Assembly (NCBI RefSeq): GCF_000012725.1
Contig: NC_007406.1
Location: forward strand, 2,446,001 to 2,510,000
Origin: Nitrobacter winogradskyi Nb-255
GTDB taxonomy: Bacteria; Pseudomonadota; Alphaproteobacteria; Rhizobiales; Xanthobacteraceae
Length of the DNA: 64,000 nucleotides
Direction: 5' to 3'
Made by a program: the position numbers and the translations under genes. The notes below the pieces were generated by a model. The model was given only the letters and a program-made list of their open reading frames with translations, was not told the origin of the DNA and did no database searches. The number at the start of each line of letters is the position of its first letter. Positions within the stretch are counted from its first letter, which is position 1. Positions 1-10,000 of the stretch are shown piece by piece.

Positions 1-45
1 CCGGGCAATCAGAGCTTCATCGGAAGCCGCCTGTGTCGCGCTCAT
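1..45 (-). CDS. 5' end of a truncated gene at the window edge, possibly an ECF-type sigma factor
   Basis: An ATG at 45 on the minus strand opens a frame that runs off the left edge after 15 codons (MSATQAASDEALIAR). The SDEALIAR stretch resembles the N-terminus of sigma-70/ECF sigma factors in Bradyrhizobiaceae, which continue with a short acidic helix. Fifteen residues are too few for a firm assignment. The identity is inference from pattern memory; only the open frame and start codon are seen. Confidence 0.35.
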   Translation of the reverse strand, partial: MSATQAASDEALIAR

Positions 46-144
46 TGGCCGTCTCGTGGAATTGGTCGGGATTGCAGGAAAGAAGGTTCGATTGGCAAAG
101 TAAAATCTTCTCAATTTACAGATATCAGCCGTCCGGCCGTGGCT

Positions 145-256
145 AGATCACGATGGTTTTGGATCGAATCGATCCAAAACCATCGTGATCTATTCCAACA
201 TTTTAGAGCGGGATGCGGGCGGAAAACCGCTACACACTTTTCCTCATCCCGCTCTA
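145..256. repeat. Two-hairpin intergenic repeat, copy 1
   Basis: Positions 145-191 form a perfect inverted repeat: two 23-base arms around a single base, each arm containing GATCACGATGGTTTTGGATC. A second hairpin at 204-256 has 12-base arms (TAGAGCGGGATG and its complement) around a roughly 29-base loop. The whole unit recurs inverted at 58506-58620. The rest of the gap between 46 and 571 shows no gene that I can support. Open frames across it on both strands simply read through the palindromes. Confidence 0.85.
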
Positions 257-571
257 GGTTGTGCCCGAATCGGCGGAAAGGGCAAGCGCCAGAGAGTCCG
301 GAAGAGGGCCGCCTCACAAGAGGCCGTCCGACACCGAAGCCAAAATCCGCAACCCGCTCAGGCAAGCGGAAATTTCCGTTTGGAAATAATGCATTAAGCA
401 TATTCGAGGCGCCGGGGCCAGTATACCCGGACTTTAAGGCTTTCACCTTAAATTCCTGCGCTGCTACCCATCCATATTGATTCCGCCGCGTTCGGCGGGC
501 CGCAATCCCCGGATCAGAACGACCGGAACATCGCCGCGGACACCGGGACAGAGCCACTCCAGGAAAGAGCC

Positions 572-1680
572 ATGGCTTCCAAATCGGCAGGGTCGGCGGA
601 TCTGCTCGATGAGCTCCAGACCGTTCTCGTCCATGGACGATCGCGCGGCGGATCGAAACGCTGCGGCGGGTCACCGACCTGTTCCTGAACAGCACGGTCG
701 ATTATTCCGACGAGCAGGTCACGCTCTTCGATGACGTTTTCAACTGCCTGATCCGCCATATCGAGAGTTCGGCGAAAGCACTGCTTGCCAGGCGTCTTGC
801 TCCTGTCGCCAAGGCTCCGCCGCAGATCATTCGCGCCCTCGCCTTCGACGACCTAATCGAAGTCGCGGCTCCGGTGCTGTCGCAATCCGAGCGGCTCAGC
901 GATGACGCGCTGATCGAGAACGTCCGCAGCAAAAGCCAGGCTCATTTGCTGGCGATCTCCACGCGCAGAGTCTTGAGCGCCGCGGTCACCGACGCGCTGA
1001 TCGAGCGGGGCAACGACGCCGTCGTCAAAAGCACCGTCAACAATGCCGACGCGGAATTCTCCGAATTCGGCTTCACGCGGCTGGTCGAACGCGCCGAAGG
1101 CGACGACGACATGGCAACCTGCATCGGAATGCGGCCGTCGATCCCCCGGCATCACTATTTGAAGCTGATCGCCAAGGCCTCCGCCACGGTGCGGGCGCGT
1201 CTCGCGGCGGCTTACCCCCAACAGGCGAACGACGTTTCGGCCGTGGTCGGCGAGGTGGCGCGGCGCGCACGCTCGGCGCCAGAGGCGATCGGAAGGGAAA
1301 CCACGATCGCGCACGGACTGGTCAGGTCGCTGTACGAAGACGGACGGCTGGACGAGCAGGAAGTCGCCTCGTTCGCGGAAGCCAGAAAGTTCGACGAAAC
1401 CAATGCCGCCATCGCCTGCCTCGCCAACGTTTCGATCTCAATCGCCGAAAAAATGATGGTCGAATCCGATACCGAAGGCGTCCTTATCCTGGCCAAGGTC
1501 AGCGGCCTCTCCTGGACAACGGTGAGAACCATCATCGACATGCGCCGCGATCTGACGCAGGTCGAAGTGACGGATATCGAAGCCGCGAGACAGACTTACG
1601 AACGTCTGCGCCAATCCACGGCGCAGCAAGTGCTGCGGTTCCATCGAACGCAACAAGCAGTTCCGGCCGGCGACGGATGA
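572..1680 (+). pseudogene. DUF2336 family protein gene, frameshifted near position 636
   Basis: The ATG at 572, behind a GGAAAGAG ribosome site, encodes MASKSAGSADLLDELQTVLV and then HG. It then runs out of frame. The next frame continues the DUF2336 pattern with IARRIETLRRVTDLFL and stays open to the TGA at 1678-1680. One missing base in CATGGACGATC (about 636-637) explains the switch, because an extra base would give HGTIARRIE, the usual family reading. The downstream part could start only at GTG 874 (268 aa), which would lack the conserved N-terminal third. DUF2336 proteins are alpha-helical, of unknown function and common in alphaproteobacteria. The gene is either a true frameshift mutant or contains a sequencing error. 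Confidence 0.7.
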
Positions 1681-1785
1681 CCGCGGTTTCGCCGTTAAGG
1701 TCGAAAAATTCCCTTTTTCTGCCCCGGTCTGGCCACTCCCGCCGTTTCTCTTGCCGATCAGGGACCGACAAACGGGGAGATCGTC

Positions 1786-2508
1786 ATGAGCATCGGAGCC
1801 AGCGGGCGCTCGGCGTTGATCATCGCAGCGGGGCTTTTACTGGGCTTCGCGGGGCCAATGCGCGCGACCGACAGCGCCGCGGAACCCGCAGGCGTGGCCG
1901 CCGCCACCCATCCCGGACAGGCGGGAGCGCCGATCAAGCTTGGCAAGTTTTCCAAGCACCGCGCGCACAAGCGGCACGCCGCACGCACACGAAAAGTCAA
2001 ACCTGAACCCAGAGCCAATGTAAAAGCGGAGGAAACGACCGCCTCCACAGCCCAGGACAGCAACAAGCCCATACCGCTGCCGCCGACGATCGCCAACGCA
2101 AACGCCAGCGTCGAGATGCCCGCCGGCACCGCAGGGTTGTCGGGGGACGATTCCCCAAAAACCGAAGCAAGCGCGCTTGCCAACAGCGCCGGCGAGATGC
2201 TGGCCGTCAATCAGGAAGACGGCGCGCTGCCCCCCGACAACACCTCCTCCCCCGCGGCTCGCGTTGATATCGTTTCCTCCGATGAGATCAATGAAATCGA
2301 TCGCACGGTGGCCGGGAACCATCAGGTTGCACCAAGCCTGGCATTGGCCTCGATTGACATCGCACCGACCTCTCATAACGCCGATACCGGCCAGACCGCC
2401 GCGAACGACAGTTCTACCTGGAACCAGACCTCCTTGATCGGCAAGATCTTCATCGCCTTCGGCGGCCTGCTCATGATCGGCTCCGCCGCCCGGATGTTCA
2501 TGGCCTGA
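1786..2508 (+). CDS. Hypothetical secreted or membrane-anchored protein, Lys/His-rich N-terminal region
   Basis: This 240-residue protein has an N-terminal hydrophobic segment (ALIIAAGLLLGFAGPMRA), probably a signal peptide or anchor. A basic Lys/His/Arg patch follows (KFSKHRAHKRHAARTRK), then a long low-complexity Ala/Pro/Thr region. A second hydrophobic helix sits at the extreme C-terminus (IGKIFIAFGGLLMIGSAARMFMA). The likely topology is periplasmic with a C-terminal membrane anchor. I do not recognise a named domain; the composition resembles lineage-restricted Bradyrhizobiaceae hypotheticals. It lies about 100 bases downstream of the DUF2336 gene on the same strand. Confidence 0.75.
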   Translation: MSIGASGRSALIIAAGLLLGFAGPMRATDSAAEPAGVAAATHPGQAGAPIKLGKFSKHRAHKRHAARTRKVKPEPRANVKAEETTASTAQDSNKPIPLPPTIANANASVEMPAGTAGLSGDDSPKTEASALANSAGEMLAVNQEDGALPPDNTSSPAARVDIVSSDEINEIDRTVAGNHQVAPSLALASIDIAPTSHNADTGQTAANDSSTWNQTSLIGKIFIAFGGLLMIGSAARMFMA

Positions 2509-2564
2509 TATCCGCACACGGCCGCTGATCGCGCGAAGAAAACACATCGAGTCAAAATCCGGGC

Positions 2565-2592
2565 GCCCCGCTTCTGATGACCCCAGAAGCGG
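2565..2592. repeat. CCCGCTTCTG/CAGAAGCGGG hairpin
   Basis: A short inverted repeat, with arms CCGCTTCTG and CAGAAGCGG around a small loop, lies just downstream of the hypothetical membrane protein. The same CGCTTCTG-type stem recurs within the larger composite repeats of this window. It could act as a weak terminator, but there is no T-tract. Confidence 0.55.
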
Positions 2593-2698
2593 GAAGGTTT
2601 CACCCGCTTCGCGCGGGAACGGTCCACACGACCTTGCGGCGCGAGTCGACCGCGGGCACATTGTCGTCGGTCGCCACGTACTCCTCACGACCGGCCAG

Positions 2699-2822
2699 GG
2701 CGTTTTCAAGCGAATCATGTCCTCGGGCTTGACCCGAGGATGGACACCGGTTCGCGTAAAGAAAACGCGTCAGATCAAAGTAAGAGCCCGCTTCTGGTTC
2801 TACCAGAAGCGGAAAGGCTCTA
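2699..2822. repeat. Composite palindromic repeat upstream of the enoyl-CoA hydratase
   Basis: The element carries the GCGTTTTCAAGCGAA to GGACACCGGTTCGCGTAAAG block followed by a hairpin with CCCGCTTCTGG and CCAGAAGCGG arms, ending in AAAGGCTCT. It matches the composite repeats at 5545 and 60003, though it is more diverged and has an insert. It fills the gap in front of the enoyl-CoA hydratase and creates an apparent upstream extension of that reading frame. Confidence 0.75.
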
Positions 2823-2841
2823 TCACAAAGCGGGACCGACC

Positions 2842-3621
2842 ATGCGCACTTTCGAGCACATCATCATCGAGAGCAAGGACCAGGTCGGCGTCATCCGATT
2901 GAACCGCCCGAAAATGCTCAACGCGCTGTCTTTCGCGGTGCTTCGCGAGATCGCAGCGGCGGTCGACGGGTTCGAGGCCGACGACGGAATCGGATGCATC
3001 CTGATCACCGGCAACGAGAAGGCATTCGCCGCCGGAGCCGACATCAAGGAGATGCAGCCGAAAAGCTTCATCGATATGCTCAACGAGGACTTCAAGGCCA
3101 TCGGCGGCGACCGTATCGCCACCTGCCGCAAGCCGACGATCGCGGCGGTCAGCGGCTACGCGCTCGGCGGCGGCTGCGAACTGGCCATGATGTGCGACAT
3201 CATCATCGCCTCCGACAACGCGACATTCGGCCAACCCGAAATCACCCTCGGCACCATTCCCGGCATCGGCGGCACGCAGCGCCTGACCCGCGCCATCGGC
3301 AAGGCCAAGGCGATGGACCTCTGCCTCACCGGGCGGATGATGGACGCAGCCGAGGCGGAGCGTTCGGGCCTCGTCAGTCGCGTCGTGCCCGTCGACAAGC
3401 TGATGGACGAGGCGATGGCTGCCGCGAAAAAAATCGCGTCGATGTCGCGTCCAGCCGCGGCGATGGCGAAGGACGCCGTGAACCGCGCCTTCGAAACCAC
3501 GCTGTCGGAAGGCATGAACGTCGAGCGCGACCTGTTTCGTGCGACCTTCGCGCTGGAGGATCGCGCCGAAGGCATGGCGGCGTTCATCGAGAAGCGCAAG
3601 CCGACCAACAAGAACCGATGA
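2842..3621 (+). CDS. Enoyl-CoA hydratase (crotonase family)
   Basis: The 259-residue product has the standard crotonase length. It hydrates 2-trans-enoyl-CoA to L-3-hydroxyacyl-CoA in fatty acid beta-oxidation or short-chain acyl-CoA catabolism. Visible features are the oxyanion-hole segment [10 protein letters not shown] (61-70), [11 protein letters not shown] (105-115) carrying the first catalytic Glu (E113), and FGQPEITLG (129-137) with the second (E133). The 20-residue spacing matches rat mitochondrial hydratase E144/E164. The start at 2842 ([11 protein letters not shown]) fits family N-termini. The frame is open back to 2740, but that part is repeat DNA. It is convergent with the acetyl-CoA hydrolase gene. 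Confidence 0.95.
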   Translation: MRTFEHIIIESKDQVGVIRLNRPKMLNALSFAVLREIAAAVDGFEADDGIGCILITGNEKAFAAGADIKEMQPKSFIDMLNEDFKAIGGDRIATCRKPTIAAVSGYALGGGCELAMMCDIIIASDNATFGQPEITLGTIPGIGGTQRLTRAIGKAKAMDLCLTGRMMDAAEAERSGLVSRVVPVDKLMDEAMAAAKKIASMSRPAAAMAKDAVNRAFETTLSEGMNVERDLFRATFALEDRAEGMAAFIEKRKPTNKNR

Positions 3622-3666
3622 CCTATCGTTCTCGCTCAGCGCGCGAGGCGACTGCGGCACCGTGTT

Positions 3667-5514
3667 TTACTTCCCGCTCTCCTTCAGCGCGCCATTGAGC
3701 AGCGCACGGTAGAGCCTGTCTGATAACGTCGTCGGATGATCGAGCCCCATGCGGGCGAGCGCGGGCTGAGTCGACACATCGCCGGGACGCAATCCCTTCA
3801 TCAGCAAACCCATCAGCGAGAGCGGGGAGCGCGATGCGTCGCGCAAGGTTTCAAGCGCAGGGATCAGCCGCTGCTCGACTTCGGTGAAGTCGCTGCCGAA
3901 GGGAAACCGCGGCAGCAGCCCGGCCGCGTGCGCAGGCCTCAACGCAGCCTTGATCCGGCCGGCGAAATTCTCGCGATGAACGGCAGGTATCTCATGGCTT
4001 TTCGGCAACTTGCCGGCGTCCTTGGCCTGCCGCATCAGCTCGGCCTGAAAACGCGAATCCGCCACGTTGAGCATCGCCGCGATCACGTCGGCATCGGATT
4101 TTCCGCGCAGGTCCGCGACCCCGTATTCGGTGACGACGATATCACGCAGGTGGCGCGGAACGGTGGCATGACCGTAAGCCCAGCGGATGTTCGACACCAC
4201 GCCGCTTTTCTCCCGCCTGCTCGCCTCCAGCGTGAGGATCGAACGAGCGCCTTGAAGCGCGAAAGCCTGCGCCACGAAATTGTACTGACCGCCGACGCCG
4301 CTCACCACCTGACCGTTCTCGAGACCGTCGGAAACCGCAGCCCCCATCAGGGTCGCCATCATCGTATTATTGACGAAACGAGCATCAACGCGGGCGTGGC
4401 GCTTGCCGGCCTCATCGCCATAAAGATCATTGGTGAAAGACACCGCCGTCATCTGAATGCGGGATAGTTCGTCCGGCGTCATCTCGCGCAAGGCGCGGTA
4501 GAACGATTGCGATCCGAGGAAGAACGCGCCATGCAGGACGGCGCCGTCGACCTCGCGCTTCAACACGCCCGCCTTGATCAACCCGAGAAACGCCTCGAAC
4601 ACCATTTCGCTGACGCCATAAAGGCCGATCGCGAACGGCGCGGTCTCCGCCATCGTCCTGTCCGGCGCAAGCCGCGTAGCGATCTCGCGGAAACGCGCGT
4701 TGTCGCGGTGACGAAGGATCAGGCTTTGCGCCAGCGCGTCGCTGGTCTGGCCAATACCGATCTGCAGGCTGCCGCCATCCCTGATCAATCCGGCGGTATG
4801 CAGGCCGATGGCATATTTGGTGTCGGATACCGGCTCTGACGGCGGCGCGAATAACGGAAAGTCTGTAGCGGGACTGTCGAGGACTGCGCTGAATTCGCTG
4901 GCCGGCAAATCGCCCGCCCCCGGCATGAACGGCAATTGCGAATTGACCTGCCCCACCAGCTTGAACGACGCACGGCCGGCGGCGCGGGCGCGCAGGAGAT
5001 CCAGCGTGGTATCGGTGTTGCAACTCAGGCTGTAGCGCGTCTCGCCGCCGACGACGCGCTTGGCCACAAGTTGCGTGATGACGTTGAGGCCGTGGTCGAG
5101 GATATAGGACGCGGCGTGAGTGTAGTTGGCGGCGACGTAGTGTTGCTGGGCATAGGTGTTGCGAAGCCACTTTCCGGCCAGGAAGAAGAATTCGATGATC
5201 TTGATGTTCGGCGGCAGGTCACCTTTATGCAACGCGGAGGCGTAGTCGAGGTCCGGCCATTCGCCGAACAGCCTTTCGATCACCGGCGCTATGAACCTTC
5301 TTTCCATTTCATTCGACGGGCGCGGCTTCTCCAGCGTCAGCGCCGCGAAAAACGTGAGGTCAAGATCACTATCGGCCGCCGCCCGGCGATACAGCGCATT
5401 GGCGATGTGATTGGCCTTGCCGAGCCCGAGCGGCAGTCCCACCGTCAGGCGAGGACCGGTCTCGCGGATGATGTCATCGACGACCGCGGCGGGATCGGTG
5501 TAAATCCTGGGCAT
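3667..5514 (-). CDS. Acetyl-CoA hydrolase/transferase family protein
   Basis: This 615-residue protein resembles acetyl-CoA hydrolase/CoA-transferase family members with the AcetylCoA_hyd_C domain. It opens with MPRIYTDPAAVVDDIIRETG and has a Gly-rich LTVGLPLGLGKANHIAN stretch near the N-terminus. The central part carries GLHTAGLIRDGGSLQIGIGQ, and the C-terminal part carries VVSGVGGQYNFVAQAFAL and VVTEYGVADLRGKSD, both typical of this family's second domain. It would move CoA between acetate or other short acids, or hydrolyse acyl-CoA. It is longer than the usual 430-500 residue CoA transferases, so the exact substrate is open. It is convergent with the enoyl-CoA hydratase 45 bases away. Confidence 0.85.
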   Translation of the reverse strand: MPRIYTDPAAVVDDIIRETGPRLTVGLPLGLGKANHIANALYRRAAADSDLDLTFFAALTLEKPRPSNEMERRFIAPVIERLFGEWPDLDYASALHKGDLPPNIKIIEFFFLAGKWLRNTYAQQHYVAANYTHAASYILDHGLNVITQLVAKRVVGGETRYSLSCNTDTTLDLLRARAAGRASFKLVGQVNSQLPFMPGAGDLPASEFSAVLDSPATDFPLFAPPSEPVSDTKYAIGLHTAGLIRDGGSLQIGIGQTSDALAQSLILRHRDNARFREIATRLAPDRTMAETAPFAIGLYGVSEMVFEAFLGLIKAGVLKREVDGAVLHGAFFLGSQSFYRALREMTPDELSRIQMTAVSFTNDLYGDEAGKRHARVDARFVNNTMMATLMGAAVSDGLENGQVVSGVGGQYNFVAQAFALQGARSILTLEASRREKSGVVSNIRWAYGHATVPRHLRDIVVTEYGVADLRGKSDADVIAAMLNVADSRFQAELMRQAKDAGKLPKSHEIPAVHRENFAGRIKAALRPAHAAGLLPRFPFGSDFTEVEQRLIPALETLRDASRSPLSLMGLLMKGLRPGDVSTQPALARMGLDHPTTLSDRLYRALLNGALKESGK

Positions 5515-5544
5515 CAGGTCATTGTCCGCACATCCGTCATGTTA

Positions 5545-5646
5545 TAGCGTTTTCGAGCGAAGTGGATACCGGTTCGCGTGAAGAAAACGCGTTAAATCAA
5601 GGTTATAGAGCCTCGCTTCTGATTCTATCAGAAGCGAGAAGGCTCT
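5545..5646. repeat. Composite palindromic repeat (TAGCGTTTTCGAGCGAAGTG type)
   Basis: A 102-base element starts with TAGCGTTTTCGAGCGAAGTG, continues through ACCGGTTCGCGTGAAGAAAA and ends in a hairpin with CTCGCTTCTGAT and ATCAGAAGCGAG arms. It is nearly identical, in the same orientation, to 60003-60105. It lies between the acetyl-CoA hydrolase start and the end of the threonine ammonia-lyase gene. Confidence 0.85.
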
Positions 5647-5709
5647 GGATACGCCTTCATGCTTCCATGTTCCGGTAACGGCCCGCAACCATCCAATGTG
5701 ATTGCGCTC

Positions 5710-6957
5710 TCAATCCCTCGATAGCACCAGCCGGTCACGGCGGCGCGCTCTCACACCCTTGGCTTCCAGCCCGGCGACGATCGCGCTGCCGTGCGCCGTG
5801 TCCTGCGCCTCGATCACCAGTTCGACCTCGGTCATGTTGGCGGACAGTGCGCTGAACAGGCGCTGATGCTGCACCTCGACGATGTTGCCACGGAGTTCGG
5901 CGATGATGCATGCGAGTTCAGCCAGCGCGCCCGGCTTGTCGGAAATCTCCACCACGAGATCGATCAGCCGGCCGTCGCGCACCAGCCCTCGCATCAGCAC
6001 ATTGGCGAGCGTCCGCGTATCGATGTTGCCGCCGGAGACGATCAAGCCGACCTTGCGCCCGACAAACCGTCCGGGATCGCTCATCAGCGCGGCGAGCGCG
6101 GCCGCGCCCGCGCCTTCCGTCACGGTCTTCTCGATTTCCAGCATCTGGATGACAGCCTTCTCGATCATGCGCTCAGCCACCGTCACCACCTCGATGCCGT
6201 GCTCGCGCAGGATCGCCAGCGGCAGCGCGCCGACATCGCGCACCGCGATGCCTTCGGCGATGGTCGCGCCGCCGACCGAGACCGGACGCCCGGCGAGATG
6301 CTGCACCACGGCGGCGTAGGATTCCACCTCGACGCCGATGACCTCGACCTGCGACGTATGATCCGCTGCCGCGATCGCGCAACCTGCGACCAGCCCCCCG
6401 CCGCCGACCGGCGTGAGGATGCAGTCGAGGGCCGGTTGATCTTCCAGCATCTCAAGCGCCACCGTGCCCTGCCCGGCGATCACCGCCGGATCATTATAAG
6501 GGTGAACAAAGACAAGATTCTCATCGGCGGCCAGTTGCCGGGCAAAGGCGGCGGCTTCCGCCAGGATCTCACCCTCGAGCCGAACCCGCGCGCCCAGCTT
6601 CCTGGTTCGCGACACCTTCACGAAAGGCGTCGATTTCGGCATCACGATCGTGGCGGCGATTCCGAGATTGTGAGCGTGATAGGCGACGCCCTGGGCGTGG
6701 TTACCCGCGGACATGGCAATGACGCCGCGCTTCGCCTCGTCTTCCGACAGCGTGAGAATCTTGTTGGCGGCGCCGCGCTCCTTGAAAGAGGCGACGAACT
6801 GCTGATTTTCCAGCTTGAGCCAGACCTCGGCCCCGGTGATCTCCGACAGCGTGCGCGAATGAACCAGCGGCGTGCGAACGACGCGGCCGGCGAGCCGGGC
6901 GGCGGCGGCCTGCAGGTCCGCCGTCCCGATGGATTTGCCCTGCTCCGCGTCGCTCAT
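5710..6957 (-). CDS. ilvA: Threonine ammonia-lyase (threonine dehydratase) with C-terminal ACT domain
   Basis: The 415-residue PLP enzyme deaminates L-threonine to 2-oxobutanoate, feeding isoleucine synthesis or threonine catabolism. The PLP lysine is in SFKERGA (K59), and the phosphate-binding glycine loop is GGGGLVAG in the middle of the chain. A single ACT-like regulatory domain covers roughly 330-415 (LVVEISDKPGALAELACIIA). The length and single ACT domain match the short form, also called TdcB-like or IlvA1, not the 500-residue double-ACT form. The start at 6957 (MSDAEQGKS) has a GGAG site upstream. The frame stays open to 7155, but that extension does not match the family. Confidence 0.92.
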   Translation of the reverse strand: MSDAEQGKSIGTADLQAAAARLAGRVVRTPLVHSRTLSEITGAEVWLKLENQQFVASFKERGAANKILTLSEDEAKRGVIAMSAGNHAQGVAYHAHNLGIAATIVMPKSTPFVKVSRTRKLGARVRLEGEILAEAAAFARQLAADENLVFVHPYNDPAVIAGQGTVALEMLEDQPALDCILTPVGGGGLVAGCAIAAADHTSQVEVIGVEVESYAAVVQHLAGRPVSVGGATIAEGIAVRDVGALPLAILREHGIEVVTVAERMIEKAVIQMLEIEKTVTEGAGAAALAALMSDPGRFVGRKVGLIVSGGNIDTRTLANVLMRGLVRDGRLIDLVVEISDKPGALAELACIIAELRGNIVEVQHQRLFSALSANMTEVELVIEAQDTAHGSAIVAGLEAKGVRARRRDRLVLSRD

Positions 6958-7060
6958 GCTGGTTCTCCGTAACTGGCGTCTGAACGAGGGGCGCTCAATC
7001 CGCCGCAAGAAAGAAATATGAATCGGTACAGCGCGCTCTTGCGACAGAGAGGCGGCTTTT

Positions 7061-10000
7061 TCAATGAAAATCCCTCGAGCGTGGCAGGATACGCACATTG
7101 CGGGGGTGACGGACGCGTTGCGCCGCATGGGCGGGCTGATCACGGCGATCGTCACTGAACGGTTCGGCCGATGCGGCGGGTTGCGGCAGCGGGTGACGGG
7201 AAACCAGCGCGTCGTTCGCCAGATGCATCAGTTCGGCTGAACGATCAGCGAGCCTGCTTGCGACAAGATGGACGACCCGCTCCGGGCTGCTCTGGATGAG
7301 GCCCTCCACCTCGATCAGCCGCGCGCCCATCACCTCCTTGCGGTAGCGCTCCATGATCTTCGGCCACACCACGATATTGGCAATTCCGGTCTCGTCTTCC
7401 AGCGTCATGAAGACGACGCCGTTGGCGCTGCCCGGCCGCTGCCGCACCAGCACCACGCCCGCGCATCTGACGCGCCGCCTGTCATTGGCATGGCAAACCT
7501 CGGCGCAACTCGCCACGCCCTCGTTTGATAATGTCCCGCGCAAAAATTCCATCGGATGGCCCTTCAGCGACAACCGCACGGTCTGATAATCGGCTACCAC
7601 CTGCTCGGATAGCGGCATCGGAGGCAGAGGCGCGGCATGTTCGTCAGGCAGTTCGCGCGCGATGGCGCTTTCGAACAATGGCAGCGGCACGTCATCCGGC
7701 AGGCGGCGCACCGCCCATAGCGCCGCGCGGCGGTCCAGCCCGAGCGAGCGAAAGGCATCGGCATCGGCCAGCAGGATCAGAGCTCGCTTCGGCAGTTTCG
7801 TGGCGCGGGCAAAGTCCTCAATGGAGGCGAACGGCCTGTGTTGGCGCGCGGCCACGATCCGCTCACCCCAGTCATCGGATGTCAGCGAAGAAGAAAATAG
7901 CTGCTCTCGCGACGACGGGTTTGAAGTTCCAATCCACGCACTGCCTGCTCTCTCCCCCCCTGTGGAGGAGAGGTGGAGAGGAGAGCATCTCAAGCACTGG
8001 TCTTGTAGCTCACCCCCCTCCCTGACCCTCCCCCACAAGGGGGGAGGGAACAACTCCTTATCGGCCGCCTGCTGCCTGCCCCGCTCCTCATCCTTATCAA
8101 CCCACTTGAATCCGTCGATCTGGCGAAAGCCGAGACGCACGGCGCAATACCTGCCCGTGCGCTCTTCCAGCGTGTTCTGCGAATGGCTGAACGAGACGTC
8201 GACCGGCCGCACCTCGACGCCGTTCTTGCGGGCATCGCCGACGATCTGCGCCGGCGCGTAAAAACCCATCGGCTGCGAATTCAAAAGACCGCAGCAGAAT
8301 GCATCCGGATGGAAACACTTCAGCCATGCGGACACATAGACAAGCTGCGCAAAGCTCGCCGCGTGGCTTTCGGGAAAACCATAGGATCCGAATCCCTTGA
8401 TCTGCTCGAAACAGTTTCTCGCGAACACCGGATCATAGCCGCGCGCGATCATGTTGCCGACCATCTTGGCTTCGAATTTTCCGATGGTGCCGACATGACG
8501 GAATGTCGCCATGGCGCGACGCAGGCCGTTGGCTTCCTCGGAGGTGAATTTCGCAGCCTCGATGGCGATGCGCATGGCCTGCTCCTGAAACAGCGGCACG
8601 CCGAGCGTCTTGTGCAGCACGTTGCGCAATTCGTTCCTGTCGCCGTTCTTCGGATAGGGATAGTCGATCTTCTCCGGGTCCATGGCCCGCCGCTTCAGAT
8701 AAGGATGCACCATGTCGCCCTGGATCGGTCCGGGGCGAACGATGGCGACCTCGATGACGAGATCGTAGAACGTGCGCGGCCTCAAGCGCGGCAGCATGTT
8801 CATCTGGGCGCGGCTTTCGACCTGGAACACGCCGAGGGATTCGCCTCGCTGCAACATCTGATAGACTTCGTCGTCGTCCCTCGACCTGATATCCGCCAGC
8901 TCCCGCCGTTCTCCCTTGTGCTCCGCCATCAGATCGAAACATTTGCGAATGCAGGTCAGCATTCCCAGCGCCAGCACGTCGACCTTCATCATCCGGAGCG
9001 CGTCGACATCGTCCTTGTCCCACTCGATGAAGGTGCGATTCTCCATCGCCGCATTGCCGATCGGCACATAGGTGTCGAGCCGATCCTGGGTCAGCACATA
9101 GCCGCCGACATGCTGTGACAGATGGCGCGGAAACCCGATCAGCTCGGTGGCGAGCGCGACGGCGCGGCGCACCATCGGGTTCCGCGGATCAAATCCCGCC
9201 TGCCTGATCTGCGCGTCGCTGACCTCATCGCCCCAGCTTCCCCACACCGTGTCGGCAAGCGCCGCCGTGACATCCTCGGTCAGGCCCAGCGCCTTGCCGA
9301 CATCGCGGATGGCGCTGCGCGGCCGATAATGAATGACGGTGGCGATAATCGCGGCGCGATGACGGCCATAACGGCGATAGACATACTGCATCACCTCCTC
9401 GCGGCGCGAATGCTCGAAATCGACGTCGATATCAGGCGGCTCCAGCCGTTCCCTGGAAATAAAGCGCTCGAACAGCAAGTCGACCTTGGTGGGATCCACC
9501 GATGTGACGCCGAGCACGTAGCACACCGCCGAATTCGCAGCCGATCCGCGCCCCTGGCAGAGAATGTCCTGATCGCGCGCCCACCGCACGATGTCGTGCA
9601 CGGTGAGAAAGTAATGCGCGTATTTGAGCCGCCGGATCAAACGCAACTCCTTGTGCAGGACTTTCCTGGTCCTGGGCGGAATACGCACCGGAAAGTACTT
9701 GTGAGCGCCCGCCCACGTCAGATCCTCAAGGTGCCGCTGCGCGCTCTTGCCCAGCGGCACAGGCTCGTCGGGATATTGATACTGAAGCTGGTCGAGCGTG
9801 AATTCGATGCGCGATGCGAACCGCATTGTTTCGGCGATCGCTTCCGGGAGATCACGAAACAGCTTCTCCATCTCGCACGCCGATTTCAGATGACGCTCGG
9901 CATTGAGTTCAAGCCTTCGGCCGATGGCATCGACCGCGGTCTTTTCGCGAACGCAGGTGAGGACATCCTGCAACGGACGGCGTGCGGGGTGATGGTACAG

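Noticed and set aside
145-256. A CRISPR array
   Set aside because: The repeated palindromes are two different hairpins, not regularly spaced direct repeats with unique spacers.
111-695. A 194-codon open frame across the left-end repeat, on the minus strand
   Set aside because: It reads through both palindromes and over the start of the DUF2336 gene, and shows no similarity to known families.
2740-2841. An N-terminal extension of the enoyl-CoA hydratase
   Set aside because: The added 34 codons are encoded by the composite repeat and do not match family N-termini; ATG 2842 is preferred.
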